A stretch of 64,000 bases of DNA from an uncultured Microbacterium sp. (GTDB lineage: Bacteria; Actinomycetota; Actinomycetes; Actinomycetales; Microbacteriaceae): positions 1 through 64,000 of the forward strand of contig NZ_CANKZA010000003.1 in the NCBI RefSeq assembly GCF_947488465.1, in the 5' to 3' direction. The position numbers and the translations under genes are program-made. This document shows positions 1 to 9,560 of this stretch, piece by piece. Positions within the stretch are counted from its first letter, which is position 1, and every line of letters begins with the position of its first letter. The notes beneath the pieces were generated by a model. It made no database searches. It worked only from the letters and a program-made list of their open reading frames with translations, and had not been told where the DNA came from.

Positions 1-70
1 ATCACAGGCACCACTCCGCAGTCGGAGCCGCACCCATCAGCAGACTCAACAACCTGCCTGGACATCACAT

Positions 71-1270
71 CTAGGCGAAGAGGCGCTGCAGCCGCTGCAC
101 GCCCTCGAGCAGAGCGTCGTCCCCGAGCGCGTACGAGAGCCGCAGATAGCCTGACGGGCCGAATGCTTCGCCGGGCACAACAGCGACCTCTGCCTGATCC
201 AGGATGAAGTCGGCGAGTTCCAGCGACGTGTTCACGGTCGTGCCGGCCCAGTCCCGGCGGAGGAGGCCGGTGACGTCCGGATAGACGTAGAAGGCCCCCA
301 GCGGGTTTGGAACGACGACGCCGGGGATTTTCGCGAGCTCTTCGACGATGAGTTTGCGACGACGGTCGAAGGCCACGCGCATCTCCTCGGCCTCGCTCTG
401 TGGGCCGGTGAGCGCCGCGAGCGCCGCGCGCTGCGCGATGTTGTTCACGTTCGAGCTCAAGTGAGACTGCAAGTTCGCGGCGACCTTCATGGCATCTGCC
501 GGACCCACCATCCACCCCACGCGCCAGCCTGTCATGGCGTACGTCTTGGCTACGCCGTTGACCAGGATCGTCTGTCCGGCGAGAGCCGGCACCGCCTCGA
601 CAATGGAGACCGCGCGGGCGCCTTCATACACAAGGTTCTGATAGATCTCGTCGCTGACGACCCAGATCCCGTGTTCGAGCGCCCACTCGCCGATCGCGCG
701 CGTCTCTTCCGCCGTATACACCGCGCCGGTCGGATTCGACGGTGAGACGAACACGAGAACCGTCGTTCGTTCCGTCCGAGCGGCCTCGAGTTGGTCGACG
801 GTGACCTTGTAGTTCTGGCCGGCGCCGGCAAAGACTTCGACGGGCACGCCATCGGCCAGCGCGATCGCTTCCGGGTAGGTGGTCCAATAGGGAGCCGGCA
901 ACAAGACTTCGTCGCCCGGGTTCACCACAGCCTGGAAGGCCTGGTAGACGGACTGCTTTCCGCCGTTGGTGACGATGATCTGCGCGGGGGAGACCTCGAG
1001 ACCCGAATCGCGGTGGGTCTTCGCCGCGATCGCCTCGCGGAGGACCGGCAGGCCAGCGGCAGGCGTGTACCGGAAGTTCGCCGGATCGTGCAGGGCCTCG
1101 GCGGCGGCGTCGACGATGAACTGCGGTGTCGAGAAATCAGGCTCCCCGGCCGCGTACGAAATGACGGGGCGTCCGGCCGCTTGGAGAGCTTTGGCTTTCG
1201 CATCGACCTTGAGGGTCGCCGACTCGGCGATGGCGGACAATTTGCGGGAGAGCGGGGCGCGTTCGGTCAC
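71..1270 (-). CDS. aspC: Pyridoxal-phosphate aspartate/aromatic aminotransferase (class I)
   Basis: A 399-residue class I/II aminotransferase of the aspartate aminotransferase Ib type, which moves the amino group of aspartate to 2-oxoglutarate using pyridoxal phosphate in the cytosol. Visible landmarks are GEPDFSTP (residues 42-49), SPSNPTG (176-182), the DEIY segment with Asp207 and Tyr210, and the cofactor lysine in [11 protein letters not shown] (Lys242). The length is normal and both ends are intact. The start is a GTG with no Shine-Dalgarno sequence but a TACGCT hexamer 6 nt upstream, so the message is probably leaderless. The exact substrate (aspartate, aromatic or prephenate) cannot be settled from sequence. 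Confidence 0.92.
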   Translation of the reverse strand: MTERAPLSRKLSAIAESATLKVDAKAKALQAAGRPVISYAAGEPDFSTPQFIVDAAAEALHDPANFRYTPAAGLPVLREAIAAKTHRDSGLEVSPAQIIVTNGGKQSVYQAFQAVVNPGDEVLLPAPYWTTYPEAIALADGVPVEVFAGAGQNYKVTVDQLEAARTERTTVLVFVSPSNPTGAVYTAEETRAIGEWALEHGIWVVSDEIYQNLVYEGARAVSIVEAVPALAGQTILVNGVAKTYAMTGWRVGWMVGPADAMKVAANLQSHLSSNVNNIAQRAALAALTGPQSEAEEMRVAFDRRRKLIVEELAKIPGVVVPNPLGAFYVYPDVTGLLRRDWAGTTVNTSLELADFILDQAEVAVVPGEAFGPSGYLRLSYALGDDALLEGVQRLQRLFA

Positions 1271-1276
1271 GCTTCG

Positions 1277-1282
1277 AGCGTA
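1277..1282 (-). promoter_or_regulatory. -10 element of aspC (leaderless type)
   Basis: TACGCT on the minus strand, 6 nt before the GTG start. No ribosome-binding site lies between. I could not fix a convincing -35 hexamer. Confidence 0.5.
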
Positions 1283-1307
1283 GTCGGCTGGGGCCGTGGA
1301 TGCGCGG

Positions 1308-2593
1308 TCACGGATCGACCGTGCCGAACAGTCCGTCTCCGTAGTTCACGAGCGCGTCATAGGCGTCGCCGTAGGTCTTCGGCACGGCAGAACCGGGGCT
1401 GAAGCGCGAGACCAGGAGACCCAGCAGGCCACGCGCGGGCGAGGTCAACGGCCGTCGTTTGTGCACCGCGGTCGTGTGCTCTGCCACCGCCTCGGCGTTG
1501 GCTGGTTTCCACAACGATGTCGGCTGTGGCCACGTGTAGGGCTGTCGCGGTGTCGACTCTCACCCGGCGCGCCCGTTGTGGGCGGTGTCGTCGATGGTGG
1601 CGCGACGTGGTCGTACGTGCCGCCGTGCTCATCGAAAGTGATGACGAGCGCCGTGTTCATCGCGTCCGAGCCGTCGAGGGTGAGCGTGCTGTCACGCAGC
1701 CCCCCCCACGGCGGGTGCATGTCGTTGTGGTTGAAGACCATGCGCGGTTCGACGAAGGAATATGCCCGAAGCGTCCCGTTTCGCACATCGGCATAGAACT
1801 GATCCATGTCGCGAAAGTGGGTCTTCCAGTAACGCTCCAACACCGACGCATGCAGCATGCCGGTCAGCGACACGAGCTGGGTGGGGTCGTAGTAGACCGG
1901 CCAAGGAGCGGTTGCAGAACGTCTGCGAGGGCACCCCGGCGAACCAACGGTCGTAGGCACCGAACTCGCGCGCGAGGGTCGACAGGACCGGAAGCATGTC
2001 GGGGCTGAACCCGCCCATGGCCACGCTGTACTCCTTCGCCGTCGGTTCCTTCCGCTTGCTGATGCGGTAGTTGACGATGTAGTCCTCGACGAAACCGGCG
2101 TTCGTGGGGGCCTGTTCCTCGGCGGGTGAGTTGAACGGGGCCTGGATCGGCCCATCCTCGAGGTGAGCATTGCTCGGCGGATCGATCACGCTGAACAGCT
2201 GCGTATTGACGTGCGGGTTTGTCTCGCCGGGGTCGGGCTGCGGTTGCTGCATGATCGCGTCGGTCGAGCCGCCGTAAATATGTGCGGGGATCGGTGTGCC
2301 ATCCGGCCCAGGGTTCGCGTAGGCGCCCTGCGCGAGCCCGTCGAAATCATCCGCGGACTTCTCCTGCGCGGAATAGAGATGTCCGAGCACGTTGTCGAAG
2401 CTACGGTTCTCGAACATCACCACGATGATGTGATCGAAACCGGGTGCGTGGCGTGGGGTCAGCGCAGCGAACTCGGGCGGATGCACCGCTGCCGCGGTGG
2501 TCACGGCAGCGGCGGCGGCCGAAGCGCCGATCGTCATTCCGGCGGCACCGATTCCCAGCCGGCGGAGAAACTCGCGCCGGCTGGCGCTGGGCG
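1308..2593 (-). pseudogene. Decayed Tat-exported phosphoesterase (phospholipase C/AcpA-like)
   Basis: Remnant of a secreted phosphoesterase. The upstream part reads a twin-arginine signal (SRREFLRRLGIGAAG, about 2535-2590), then FDHIIVVMFENRSFDNVLGHL, the family metal/nucleophile region, and ends at VPSQTFCNRS. The next homologous stretch (WPVYYDPTQLVSLTG through DEHGGTYDHVAPP) is in another frame, and the C-terminal tail (GLLVSRFSPGSAVPKTYGDAYDALV) is in the first frame again. From the family pattern, coding sequence is missing at about 1907 and again at about 1560, so these are small internal deletions as well as frame changes. No start codon precedes the Tat motif: the frame runs into a stop at 2631-2633. 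The product would be inactive. Confidence 0.8.
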
Positions 2594-2601
2594 TCGCGAC
2601 C

Positions 2602-3069
2602 GACTTCTCGGCGATCGTGCAGTCCGAGAGCTATGCGGGTGCGATTCGAACGGACGCGCCGCTGCTCAACGTCGTCCAGTTCCTCCTCGTCCTCGCGGCG
2701 ATGCTGGTCGCTGTCGTGCTGCTACCCACCTCGGGATGACGCGGCCTGGGCGCCTTCACGCTCGTGAGCGTCGTGCTGCTCCTCTGGGGCACGTTCGGCC
2801 TACAGCACGCGGCGGGCAACATCGTCCATCCCGTCACGTTCTGGCGGTTCGCCCTCATCCCGGCGTTCATCTCGCCCGTGCTGGCGGACAGCTCCTTCCC
2901 CAGCGGGGCGATCGCACTGATCTCTCAGGCGACGGTCGCCCTCGTCGGGCTCGGCGCCGTGTGGCTGGCTGTCTGGATCGACCGTTTCCTCGGTGAGCGC
3001 GCACACGAAGAAGGGTCGGATGCCGAAGCATCCGACCCTCTCCCGCAGACCGCCGATCTCGTCAGCTGA
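2602..3069 (+). pseudogene. Membrane protein fragment with in-frame stop
   Basis: One frame encodes about four hydrophobic segments (LLNVVQFLLVLAAMLVAVVLL; FTLVSVVLLLWGTFGL; FWRFALIPAFISPVL; ALISQATVALVGLGAVWLAVWI) but is cut by TGA at 2737-2739 in the context PTSG-stop-RGLGAF. A single G-to-A change of TGG would create it. The N-terminus seems truncated where it meets the decayed phosphoesterase gene. The 3' end overlaps the stop of aceA by 8 bp and runs through the aceA terminator hairpin, so the last 20 codons may not be original. I do not recognise the family. Confidence 0.5.
3012..3039 (-). terminator. Terminator of aceBA
   Basis: Perfect 12-bp stem (AGGGTCGGATGC and its complement) around a TTCG tetraloop on the minus strand, starting 23 nt after the aceA stop. 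Followed by TCTTCG rather than a long U run, as is common for high-G+C terminators. Confidence 0.75.
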
Positions 3070-4657
3070 ACTGATTCATCGTGTTGTCCTTGCCGCCGGC
3101 CTTCAGCGCCGCGTCGCCGGCAAAGTACTCCTTGTGGTTGTCGCCGATGTCGCTGCCGGCCATGTTCTGGTGGCGGACGGTGGCGATCCCCTCGCGGATC
3201 TCGCGACGCTGCACGCCCTTGACGTAGGCGAGCATGCCGTCGTCGCCGAAATAGCCTTTCGCCAGGTCGTCGGTCGAGAGAGCCGCCGTGTGATAGGTCG
3301 GCAACGTGATGAGGTGGTGGAAGATGCCGGCACGCGCGGAGCCGTCCTTCTGGAATGAGCGGATCATGTCGTCAGCGAGACGGCCGAGCTCCGTGTCGTC
3401 GTAGGCGATGTTCATGAGGTCCGCTCGGTCGTACGCCGACAGGTCCCGACCCTGCTGGGCGAGCGCGTCGTACGCCTGCTGGCGGAAGTTCAGCGTCCAG
3501 TTGAACGACGGACTGTTGTTGTAGACGAGCTTTGCCGTGGGGACGACCTTGCGGATCTCGTCGACCATCCCGGCGATCTGGGCGACGTGCGGCTTCTCGG
3601 TCTCGATCCACAGGAGGTCTGCGCCGTTCTGCAGTGACGTGATGCAGTCGAGCACGCAACGCTCCTCGCCCGTCCCGGGACGGAACTGGTACAGATTGCT
3701 CGCGAGCCGCTTCGGGCGCAGGAGCTGACCGTCACGCGTGATGACCACGTCGCCGTTGCCGAGCTGATCGGACGAGACCTCCTCGACGTCGAGGAACGCG
3801 TTGTACTGGTCGCCGAGGTCGCCGGGCTCGTGTGAGACGGCGAGCTTCTGCGTGAGCCCGGCGCCGAGCGAATCGGTGCGCGCGACGATGATGCCGTTGT
3901 CGATCCCCAGTTCGAGGAACGCATAGCGAACGGCGGTGATCTTCGCGAGGAAGTCCTGGTGTGGCACCGTGACCTTGCCGTCCTGGTGACCGCACTGCTT
4001 TTCGTCGGACACCTGGTTTTCGATCTGGATGGCACACGCGCCCGCCTCGATCATCTTCTTGGCGAGGAGGTAGGTGGCTTCGGGGTTTCCGAAACCGGCG
4101 TCGATGTCGGCGATGATCGGCACCACGTGAGTTTCGTAGGTGTCGATCTGCGACTGGATGAACTCGACGGCCGTCTCGTCCCCGGCGACGCGGGCATCGT
4201 CGAGCTTCGTGAACAAGAGGTCGAGTTCGCGGGCATCCGCCTGACGCAGAAACGTGTAGAGCTCGGTGATGAGCGCCGGCACCGATGTCTTCTCGTGCAT
4301 CGACTGGTCGGGCAGGGGCCCGAACTCGGAGCGAAGGGCGGCGACCATCCACCCCGAGAGGTAGAGGTAACGCTTGTTCGTGGACTTCAGGTGCTTTTTG
4401 ATCGAGATGAGTTTCTGCTGCCCGATGAAGCCGTGCCAGACCCCGAGCGACTGGGTGTAGACGGAGGAGTCCGCGTCATACTCGGCCATGTCTCGGCGCA
4501 TGATGTCGGCGGTGTATTGCGCGATCTCGAGGCCCGTGCGGAAACGGTTCTGCGCCCGCATCCGAGCCACGTACTGGGGATCGATGGCGTCCCAGCCGGA
4601 GCCGATCTGGGTCTTGAGTTCGTCGATGGATCGGACGTCGTCGTCGTAGGTGGTCAT
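3062..4657 (-). CDS. aceA: Isocitrate lyase, long (KQCGH) subfamily
   Basis: A 531-residue isocitrate lyase, which splits isocitrate to glyoxylate and succinate in the glyoxylate shunt for growth on acetate and fatty acids. The catalytic loop is K220-Q-C222-G-H224 and the metal/substrate region reads ADIDAGFGNPEATYLL (183-198). Length and the KQCGH loop place it in the long subfamily familiar from Pseudomonas, not the roughly 430-residue KKCGH enzyme of mycobacteria and corynebacteria. It lies 45 bp downstream of aceB on the same strand, with a purine-rich GAAAAGAGAC before ATG, so it is probably co-transcribed. Confidence 0.96.
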   Translation of the reverse strand: MTTYDDDVRSIDELKTQIGSGWDAIDPQYVARMRAQNRFRTGLEIAQYTADIMRRDMAEYDADSSVYTQSLGVWHGFIGQQKLISIKKHLKSTNKRYLYLSGWMVAALRSEFGPLPDQSMHEKTSVPALITELYTFLRQADARELDLLFTKLDDARVAGDETAVEFIQSQIDTYETHVVPIIADIDAGFGNPEATYLLAKKMIEAGACAIQIENQVSDEKQCGHQDGKVTVPHQDFLAKITAVRYAFLELGIDNGIIVARTDSLGAGLTQKLAVSHEPGDLGDQYNAFLDVEEVSSDQLGNGDVVITRDGQLLRPKRLASNLYQFRPGTGEERCVLDCITSLQNGADLLWIETEKPHVAQIAGMVDEIRKVVPTAKLVYNNSPSFNWTLNFRQQAYDALAQQGRDLSAYDRADLMNIAYDDTELGRLADDMIRSFQKDGSARAGIFHHLITLPTYHTAALSTDDLAKGYFGDDGMLAYVKGVQRREIREGIATVRHQNMAGSDIGDNHKEYFAGDAALKAGGKDNTMNQFS

Positions 4658-4702
4658 GTCGGTCTCTTTTCGGTGAGTCTCTGATCGGAAGGTCGGGCCG
4701 GG

Positions 4703-6325
4703 TCAGTCGGCGTCGACGAGATAGTTCGCGTAGGCGGTCAGGGTGAGGAACGTGGGGAAGTCGTCGCCGAGCGCGACCTCGCGGAAGATCTCCGCGGCGT
4801 CGTCGAACCGGTCGCCGCCGGTGCGTGTCACTTCGCCCAGCACCTGCACGATCAGCCCCTCGATGTACTCGCGGGTGATCCTCGTGCCGTCGTCGGTGGA
4901 ACGGTCCTGATGGATCCACTGCCACACCTGTGAGCGGGAGATCTCCGCGGTCGCGGCATCCTCCATCAGGTTGTCGATCGCGACGGCGCCCATGCCCCGA
5001 AGCCACGCCTCGATGTAGCGGATCGCCACCGACACGTTCCCGTACACGCCGGCGGTCGAGATCGGCAGGCCGATGTGCACGTCGATGAGCTGCGACGCCT
5101 GCACCCGCACCTCGGGGCGCTGCCGATCGACCTGGTTGGGCCGGTCTCCCAACACCGCGTCGAACTCGGCCTGGGCCACGGGGATCAGGTCGGGGTGGGC
5201 AACCCACGTGCCGTCGAAGCCATCGCCGGCTTCGCGCTTCTTGTCGGCGGCGACCTTCTCGAACGCCTGAGCGGTGACCTCCGGGTCGCGGCGGTTGGGG
5301 ATGAAGGCGCTCATCCCGCCGATCGCGAACGCGCCGCGCTTGTGGCAGGTCTGTACCAGCAGATCGGTGTAGGCGCGCATGAACGGCACCGTCATGGTGA
5401 CCTGGCTGCGGTCGGGCAGGACGAACCGGGCGCCGCGACCGCGGTAGTTCTTGATCATCGAGAAGATGTAGTCCCACCGTCCGGCGTTGAGGCCCGCGAT
5501 GTGGTCGCGCAATTCGAAGAGGATCTCCTCCATCTCGAACGCGGCGGGGAGGGTCTCGATCAGCACGGTCGCGCGGATCGTCCCGTGGGTGATGCCGACG
5601 TAGTCCTCACTGAAGGTGAAGACGTCGTCCCAGAGCTTCGCCTCTTCGGCCGATTCGATCTTCGGGAGGTAGAAGTACGGGCCGACACCGTTGTCGATGA
5701 GCCGCTGGGCGTTGTGGAAGAAGTACAGGCCGAAGTCGACCAGCGAGCCGGATGCCGCGAGTTCACGACCCGACCGGTCGGTCAGCGTGATGTGCTTCTC
5801 GGTGAGGTGCCATCCGCGAGGGCGCATCACGATCGTCGGCGTGCGCTCGGCGGTGACCTCGTAGACCTTGCCCTCGGGGCTCGTGAAGGTCAACTCGCCG
5901 CGGATGGCATCGCGGAGCGACAGCTGGCCCTCGATGACGTTGCGCCAGGTCGGGCTGGTCGCATCCTCCTGATCGGCGAGCCAGACCTTCGCGCCCGAGT
6001 TGAGCGCGTTGATCGTCATCTTCGGGTCGGTGGGGCCGGTGATCTCGACACGGCGGTCCTCGAGGCCGGGCCCGGGCCCGGCGACACGCCAGTCGGCGTC
6101 ATCGCGGATGTGCGCGGTGTCGGCGCGGAACTGCGGGTCCTGCCCGTTGCCGATCTCGAAGCGGCGGCGCATACGGTCGGCGAGTCGGTCGTGCCGGCGG
6201 CCACCGAAGCGGGTGTGGAGTTCGGCGACGAACGCAAGGGCTTCGGGAGTCAAGATCTCGTCGTAACGAGGGCGCATCGTGCCCGTGATCGTGATGGGCG
6301 CGGTGCCGGTGGCGGTGGGAGTCAT
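4703..6325 (-). CDS. aceB: Malate synthase A
   Basis: A 540-residue malate synthase A, which condenses glyoxylate with acetyl-CoA to malate. Landmarks are INALNSGAKVWLADQEDATSPTW near residue 110, the acetyl-CoA/glyoxylate core (RATVLIETLPAAFEMEEILFELRDH, NAGRWDYIFSMIK), and GVYGNVSVAIRYIEAWLRGMGAVAI near the C-terminus with the active-site region. The frame stays open far upstream, but that part is antisense to the regulator gene. The ATG at 6325 follows AAGGACAGG and gives the expected length. First gene of an aceB-aceA operon. Confidence 0.95.
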   Translation of the reverse strand: MTPTATGTAPITITGTMRPRYDEILTPEALAFVAELHTRFGGRRHDRLADRMRRRFEIGNGQDPQFRADTAHIRDDADWRVAGPGPGLEDRRVEITGPTDPKMTINALNSGAKVWLADQEDATSPTWRNVIEGQLSLRDAIRGELTFTSPEGKVYEVTAERTPTIVMRPRGWHLTEKHITLTDRSGRELAASGSLVDFGLYFFHNAQRLIDNGVGPYFYLPKIESAEEAKLWDDVFTFSEDYVGITHGTIRATVLIETLPAAFEMEEILFELRDHIAGLNAGRWDYIFSMIKNYRGRGARFVLPDRSQVTMTVPFMRAYTDLLVQTCHKRGAFAIGGMSAFIPNRRDPEVTAQAFEKVAADKKREAGDGFDGTWVAHPDLIPVAQAEFDAVLGDRPNQVDRQRPEVRVQASQLIDVHIGLPISTAGVYGNVSVAIRYIEAWLRGMGAVAIDNLMEDAATAEISRSQVWQWIHQDRSTDDGTRITREYIEGLIVQVLGEVTRTGGDRFDDAAEIFREVALGDDFPTFLTLTAYANYLVDAD

Positions 6326-6469
6326 GGCCCTGTCCTTCTGCGTTGATGGTGGCTGTGGCGTCGACCTTGCGGCCTGTGGCATCCACTCTGAACGAAGATT
6401 CATCGCAACCGTGGCCAAATCGGCTGTGAAGTTTTGCCATAATTCGCGTTTCATGACACACTTCCCGTC
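6326..6469. promoter_or_regulatory. Divergent control region aceB / ramB-like
   Basis: 144 bp between divergent starts. A CATAAT hexamer (6438-6443) on the plus strand can serve as -10 for the regulator. Around it lies GTTTTGCCATAATTCGCG, resembling half of the RamB consensus (AACTTTGCAAA and its complement) but not a full match. A regulator of this family normally binds in this gap; the exact operator is inference. Confidence 0.45.
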
Positions 6470-7930
6470 ATGACGAACGACGAAGTCCGGTCGGAGCACG
6501 TCGCCGATGCCCTCACGATCGGCCGACGGATCCGTCAGTTGCGCACCGCGAAGTCGATGACGCTCGATGAATTGGCGGCATCCGTGGAACGCGCGCCGAG
6601 CCAGCTCTCGATGATCGAGACCGGCAAGCGTGAACCGAAGCTCACCCTGCTCCACGCCATCGCCCGAGCACTCGGAACGACGCTCGATCAGCTTCTTGAG
6701 GAGCAGCCGCTCGACCCGCGCGCGATGCGGGAAATCTCTCTGGAGCGCGCCATGAAAGGGCCGACGTTCCAAGCGCTCGGCATCGCGCCGTTCCGTATCG
6801 GCAAGTCTCTCCCGGACGACGCGCTGCAGGCCATGCTCACCCTGCAGGCGGAGATCGAGCGGCTCACGGACGAGCGGTCCGCGACCCCGGAAGAAGCGCG
6901 CCGCGCCAACGTGGAGCTTCGGCACCTCATGCGTCGCCAGGACAACTATTTCTCCGAGCTCGAGGATCACGCCCGCGCGATCCTCGATGCCGTGGACCAC
7001 CCGGGCGGCCCGCTGACGCAGCGCACGGCGTCTGATATCGCGGCGCACCTCGGGTTTTCCCTGCACTACGTCGCCGATGTGCCGCAGTCGACCCGCAGCG
7101 TCGCCGATCTCAAAAACGGGCGGCTTTACCTGTCGAGCACCGTGCCGGCCAAGGGCGACTCCCGCACGGCGGTGCTGCAGGCGCTGGCCAGCCGGATCCT
7201 CGGGCACAGTGAGCCGCGCTCCTACGCGGAGTTCCTGCGTCAGCGTGTCGAGACCAACTACCTCACCGGCGCCCTCCTGATTCCCGAGGCGCACGCCGTG
7301 CCGTTTCTCCAGGACGCGAAAGCGCGCCGTGCCATCTCGATCGAAGACCTCCGCGACGCCTATTCCGTCTCCTATGAGACCGCGGCGCACCGGTTCACGA
7401 ACCTCGCCACGCGACACCTCGGAATTCCGGTGCATTTCCTCAAGGTGCACGAGTCGGGCACGATCACGAAGGCCTATGAGAACGACGACGTGAACTTTCC
7501 CGCCGATCGGCTGGGCTCGATCGAGGGGCAACTGTGCTGTCGGCGGTGGACGAGTCGGACGGTCTTCGATGTCCCCGACAAGTTCAACCCGTATTACCAG
7601 TACACCGATACCGGGAATGGGACGTTCTGGTGCACGGCCCGTGTCGAGGCATCCAGCGAAGGATCACACTCGGTCAGCGTCGGTGTGCGCTTCGACGACA
7701 CGAGATGGTTCATCGGTCGCGAAACGCCCCACCGGGGGATCTCGCGACACTCGGTCGACGTGTGCTGCCGTCGCCCGCCGGAGGACCTCGAGGCGGCGTG
7801 GCGTGACCAGGCGTGGCCGAATGTCCGGACGCCCCGGACGCTCCTGGCGACCCTCCCGACCGGCGCCTTCCCCGGCGTCGACACGACCGACCTCTACGAG
7901 TTCCTGGAGGCGCACTCCCCGGCATCCTGA
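6470..7930 (+). CDS. ramB: RamB/ScfR-type XRE regulator of acetate metabolism
   Basis: A 486-residue regulator with an N-terminal XRE helix-turn-helix (about residues 15-72, IGRRIRQLRTAKSMTLDELA...SQLSMIETGKREPKLTLLHAIARAL), followed by the IrrE-like/DUF955 and ScfR C-terminal domains (NYLTGALLIPEAHAVPFLQDA; VSYETAAHRFTNLATRHLGIPVHFLKVHESG). It carries a late cysteine pair (LCCRRW, VDVCCRRP). RamB of Corynebacterium and mycobacteria controls aceA, aceB and acetate activation genes. Its place opposite aceBA supports the same job; activator or repressor cannot be told. Confidence 0.85.
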   Translation: MTNDEVRSEHVADALTIGRRIRQLRTAKSMTLDELAASVERAPSQLSMIETGKREPKLTLLHAIARALGTTLDQLLEEQPLDPRAMREISLERAMKGPTFQALGIAPFRIGKSLPDDALQAMLTLQAEIERLTDERSATPEEARRANVELRHLMRRQDNYFSELEDHARAILDAVDHPGGPLTQRTASDIAAHLGFSLHYVADVPQSTRSVADLKNGRLYLSSTVPAKGDSRTAVLQALASRILGHSEPRSYAEFLRQRVETNYLTGALLIPEAHAVPFLQDAKARRAISIEDLRDAYSVSYETAAHRFTNLATRHLGIPVHFLKVHESGTITKAYENDDVNFPADRLGSIEGQLCCRRWTSRTVFDVPDKFNPYYQYTDTGNGTFWCTARVEASSEGSHSVSVGVRFDDTRWFIGRETPHRGISRHSVDVCCRRPPEDLEAAWRDQAWPNVRTPRTLLATLPTGAFPGVDTTDLYEFLEAHSPAS

Positions 7931-7955
7931 CGGCGCGGACCGTGAGACACCTCCT

Positions 7956-7996
7956 GTGCACCGAGACACCGGCGGTCAGCGCGTGTCTCGGTGCAC
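7956..7996. terminator. Bidirectional hairpin between convergent genes
   Basis: Perfect 14-bp inverted repeat (GTGCACCGAGACAC and complement) with a 13-nt loop, in the 100-bp gap between convergent genes. Partial copies of the core (GAGACAC at 7944-7950, GCGTCTCG at 8002-8009) flank it. It can terminate transcription from both sides; it may also be a dispersed repeat unit. Confidence 0.6.
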
Positions 7997-8030
7997 AACG
8001 CGCGTCTCGCGGAAGGAGCGGCGACGCGGG

Positions 8031-9560
8031 TCAGGCGGTGGCGACGAGCGCAGCCCAGAGCTCGGCGCGAGCGGGGAAGGTCGACAGGTCTACGCCGAGC
8101 AGGCTCTGCGCCTGTGCGACCCGTGCGCGCACCGTGTGGCGATGGATGCCGAGGCTCTGCGCAGCGGCATCGATGCGCGCATCGTGCTCGAGCCAGGCCC
8201 GGACGGTGGGCAGCAGTGCGGTGCCGTGCGCCTCGTCGTGGAGGCGGAGCGGGGCGAGATGGGCCGTGGCGATCGCGCGCGTGTCCGGTCCGGTCAGTTG
8301 GGCCAGGACGCCCTCCCCCGCGAGGTCGTCGAAGCGGGCGACTCTGCCTGCCGCGCCGCGGCGGTCACGCGCGGTCACTGCTTCTGCATGTGCGTGGGCG
8401 AACGCCGAGTACGCGCTCGGCTGGGACACGCCGACGGTCGCGTCGAAGAGAGTCGCGAACTGGTCGAACAGTCCCTGATCGTCGGTGGGGGCGGCAATGA
8501 CAAGGCCTGCGGAGCCGCGGCCGTGGAAGATCGAGCGATCGGTGGTGCGCAACTCGAGCCAATCCGCCGCGGCGTCGGCACGCGCGGCGGCGACGGTGGC
8601 CACGGCCACCACCACCGGTGCGGCCGGGAGTGCGCCCCACACTTCACGGGACACCCGGCGGGCGAGACTCGGGTCGTCTGTCAACAGGCTGTGCACGAGC
8701 CCGGCCCGCAACACATCGCGGGCGCGGTTGAGGCCGACGTTCTGTTCGAGCGCAAGGCCCGCCATGGCGATGACCGATGTCACCACCCCGCGGCCCTCCA
8801 GGTCGAGCTCACCGCCTGCGATGACGATCGCCCCGCGGAGGTGCCCGCCGCGCCCCAGAGTCTGCAGAGTGAACCGCTCGCCGTCGATCTCGACACTCGA
8901 TCCCGCGCGCGCGCCACGCCGGAGGACGGCACCGACCTCCGCGGCCACCTCGGTCTGCGTCGCGGAGTCCAGGGCGCCGGACGGATGTTCCCGCACGAGG
9001 GTCCCGGTCGCATCGAAAAGCCCTGTCCATGCGCCGAGTTGACGCCCGAGTTCGGCCACCGTGGCTCCCAATCCGTCCGGCCGCAGGGCGGCGAGCGAGA
9101 TCGCGCGCTGAGCGGCCAATGCCCAGGTGCGGCGAGCGTACGCCTGCGCCGCGACCGCCTCGGCGTTCGCGCGGGCGAGAGCGATGAAAGGAGTGCGGTA
9201 AGGGACCTCGAACAGCGGCATCCGTTCGGCTCGGCAGGCCTCGGCGAGAGCGGGCGGGATGCCGTCGCGCGCCACCTCCGTACCGAAACCCAGTCCGTGA
9301 ACACCGCGCACGCGCAAGCGAGTGACATAGTCACCGTAATCCTGGGCCGCGGCATCCGTGCCGAACTGGGTGCCCGTGGTCAGCAGAAGCAGGTCGTCGG
9401 CGAGGAAGGGTGTCGGATCGGCGAGATCCGAACTGTGCACCCATCTCAGGGGGGCGTCGAGCGCATCAGGCCGCAGCGACGATTCGCTCGACGCGAGTCG
9501 AAGCCCGAGTTCGCGGCGACCGAGCAGGGCGCGCAGCGTCGGCTGAGGATCTTCGCTCAT
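8031..9560 (-). CDS. PucR-family transcriptional regulator
   Basis: A 509-residue PucR-type regulator. The N-terminal ligand-sensing PucR domain covers about residues 10-130 (RWVHSSDLADPTPFLADDLLLLTTGTQF). The C-terminus holds the PucR helix-turn-helix (ARIDAAAQSLGIHRHTVRARVAQAQSLLGVDL). The ATG at 9560 follows GGAGG at a good distance and removes a low-quality upstream extension. It is divergent from gabT with a 100-bp gap, and PucR proteins commonly control neighbouring nitrogen-compound catabolism, so it is the likely regulator of the putrescine/GABA operon. Confidence 0.85.
   Translation of the reverse strand: MSEDPQPTLRALLGRRELGLRLASSESSLRPDALDAPLRWVHSSDLADPTPFLADDLLLLTTGTQFGTDAAAQDYGDYVTRLRVRGVHGLGFGTEVARDGIPPALAEACRAERMPLFEVPYRTPFIALARANAEAVAAQAYARRTWALAAQRAISLAALRPDGLGATVAELGRQLGAWTGLFDATGTLVREHPSGALDSATQTEVAAEVGAVLRRGARAGSSVEIDGERFTLQTLGRGGHLRGAIVIAGGELDLEGRGVVTSVIAMAGLALEQNVGLNRARDVLRAGLVHSLLTDDPSLARRVSREVWGALPAAPVVVAVATVAAARADAAADWLELRTTDRSIFHGRGSAGLVIAAPTDDQGLFDQFATLFDATVGVSQPSAYSAFAHAHAEAVTARDRRGAAGRVARFDDLAGEGVLAQLTGPDTRAIATAHLAPLRLHDEAHGTALLPTVRAWLEHDARIDAAAQSLGIHRHTVRARVAQAQSLLGVDLSTFPARAELWAALVATA

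Noticed and set aside
2737..2739. In-frame TGA considered as selenocysteine recoding.
   Set aside because: No selenoprotein family, no Cys homologue at the site and no visible SECIS-like hairpin; a point mutation of TGG is simpler.
6326..7531. Upstream extension of the aceB frame on the minus strand, giving 942 residues.
   Set aside because: It is antisense to the well-supported RamB-like gene; the malate synthase homology begins at the ATG at 6325 with a ribosome-binding site.
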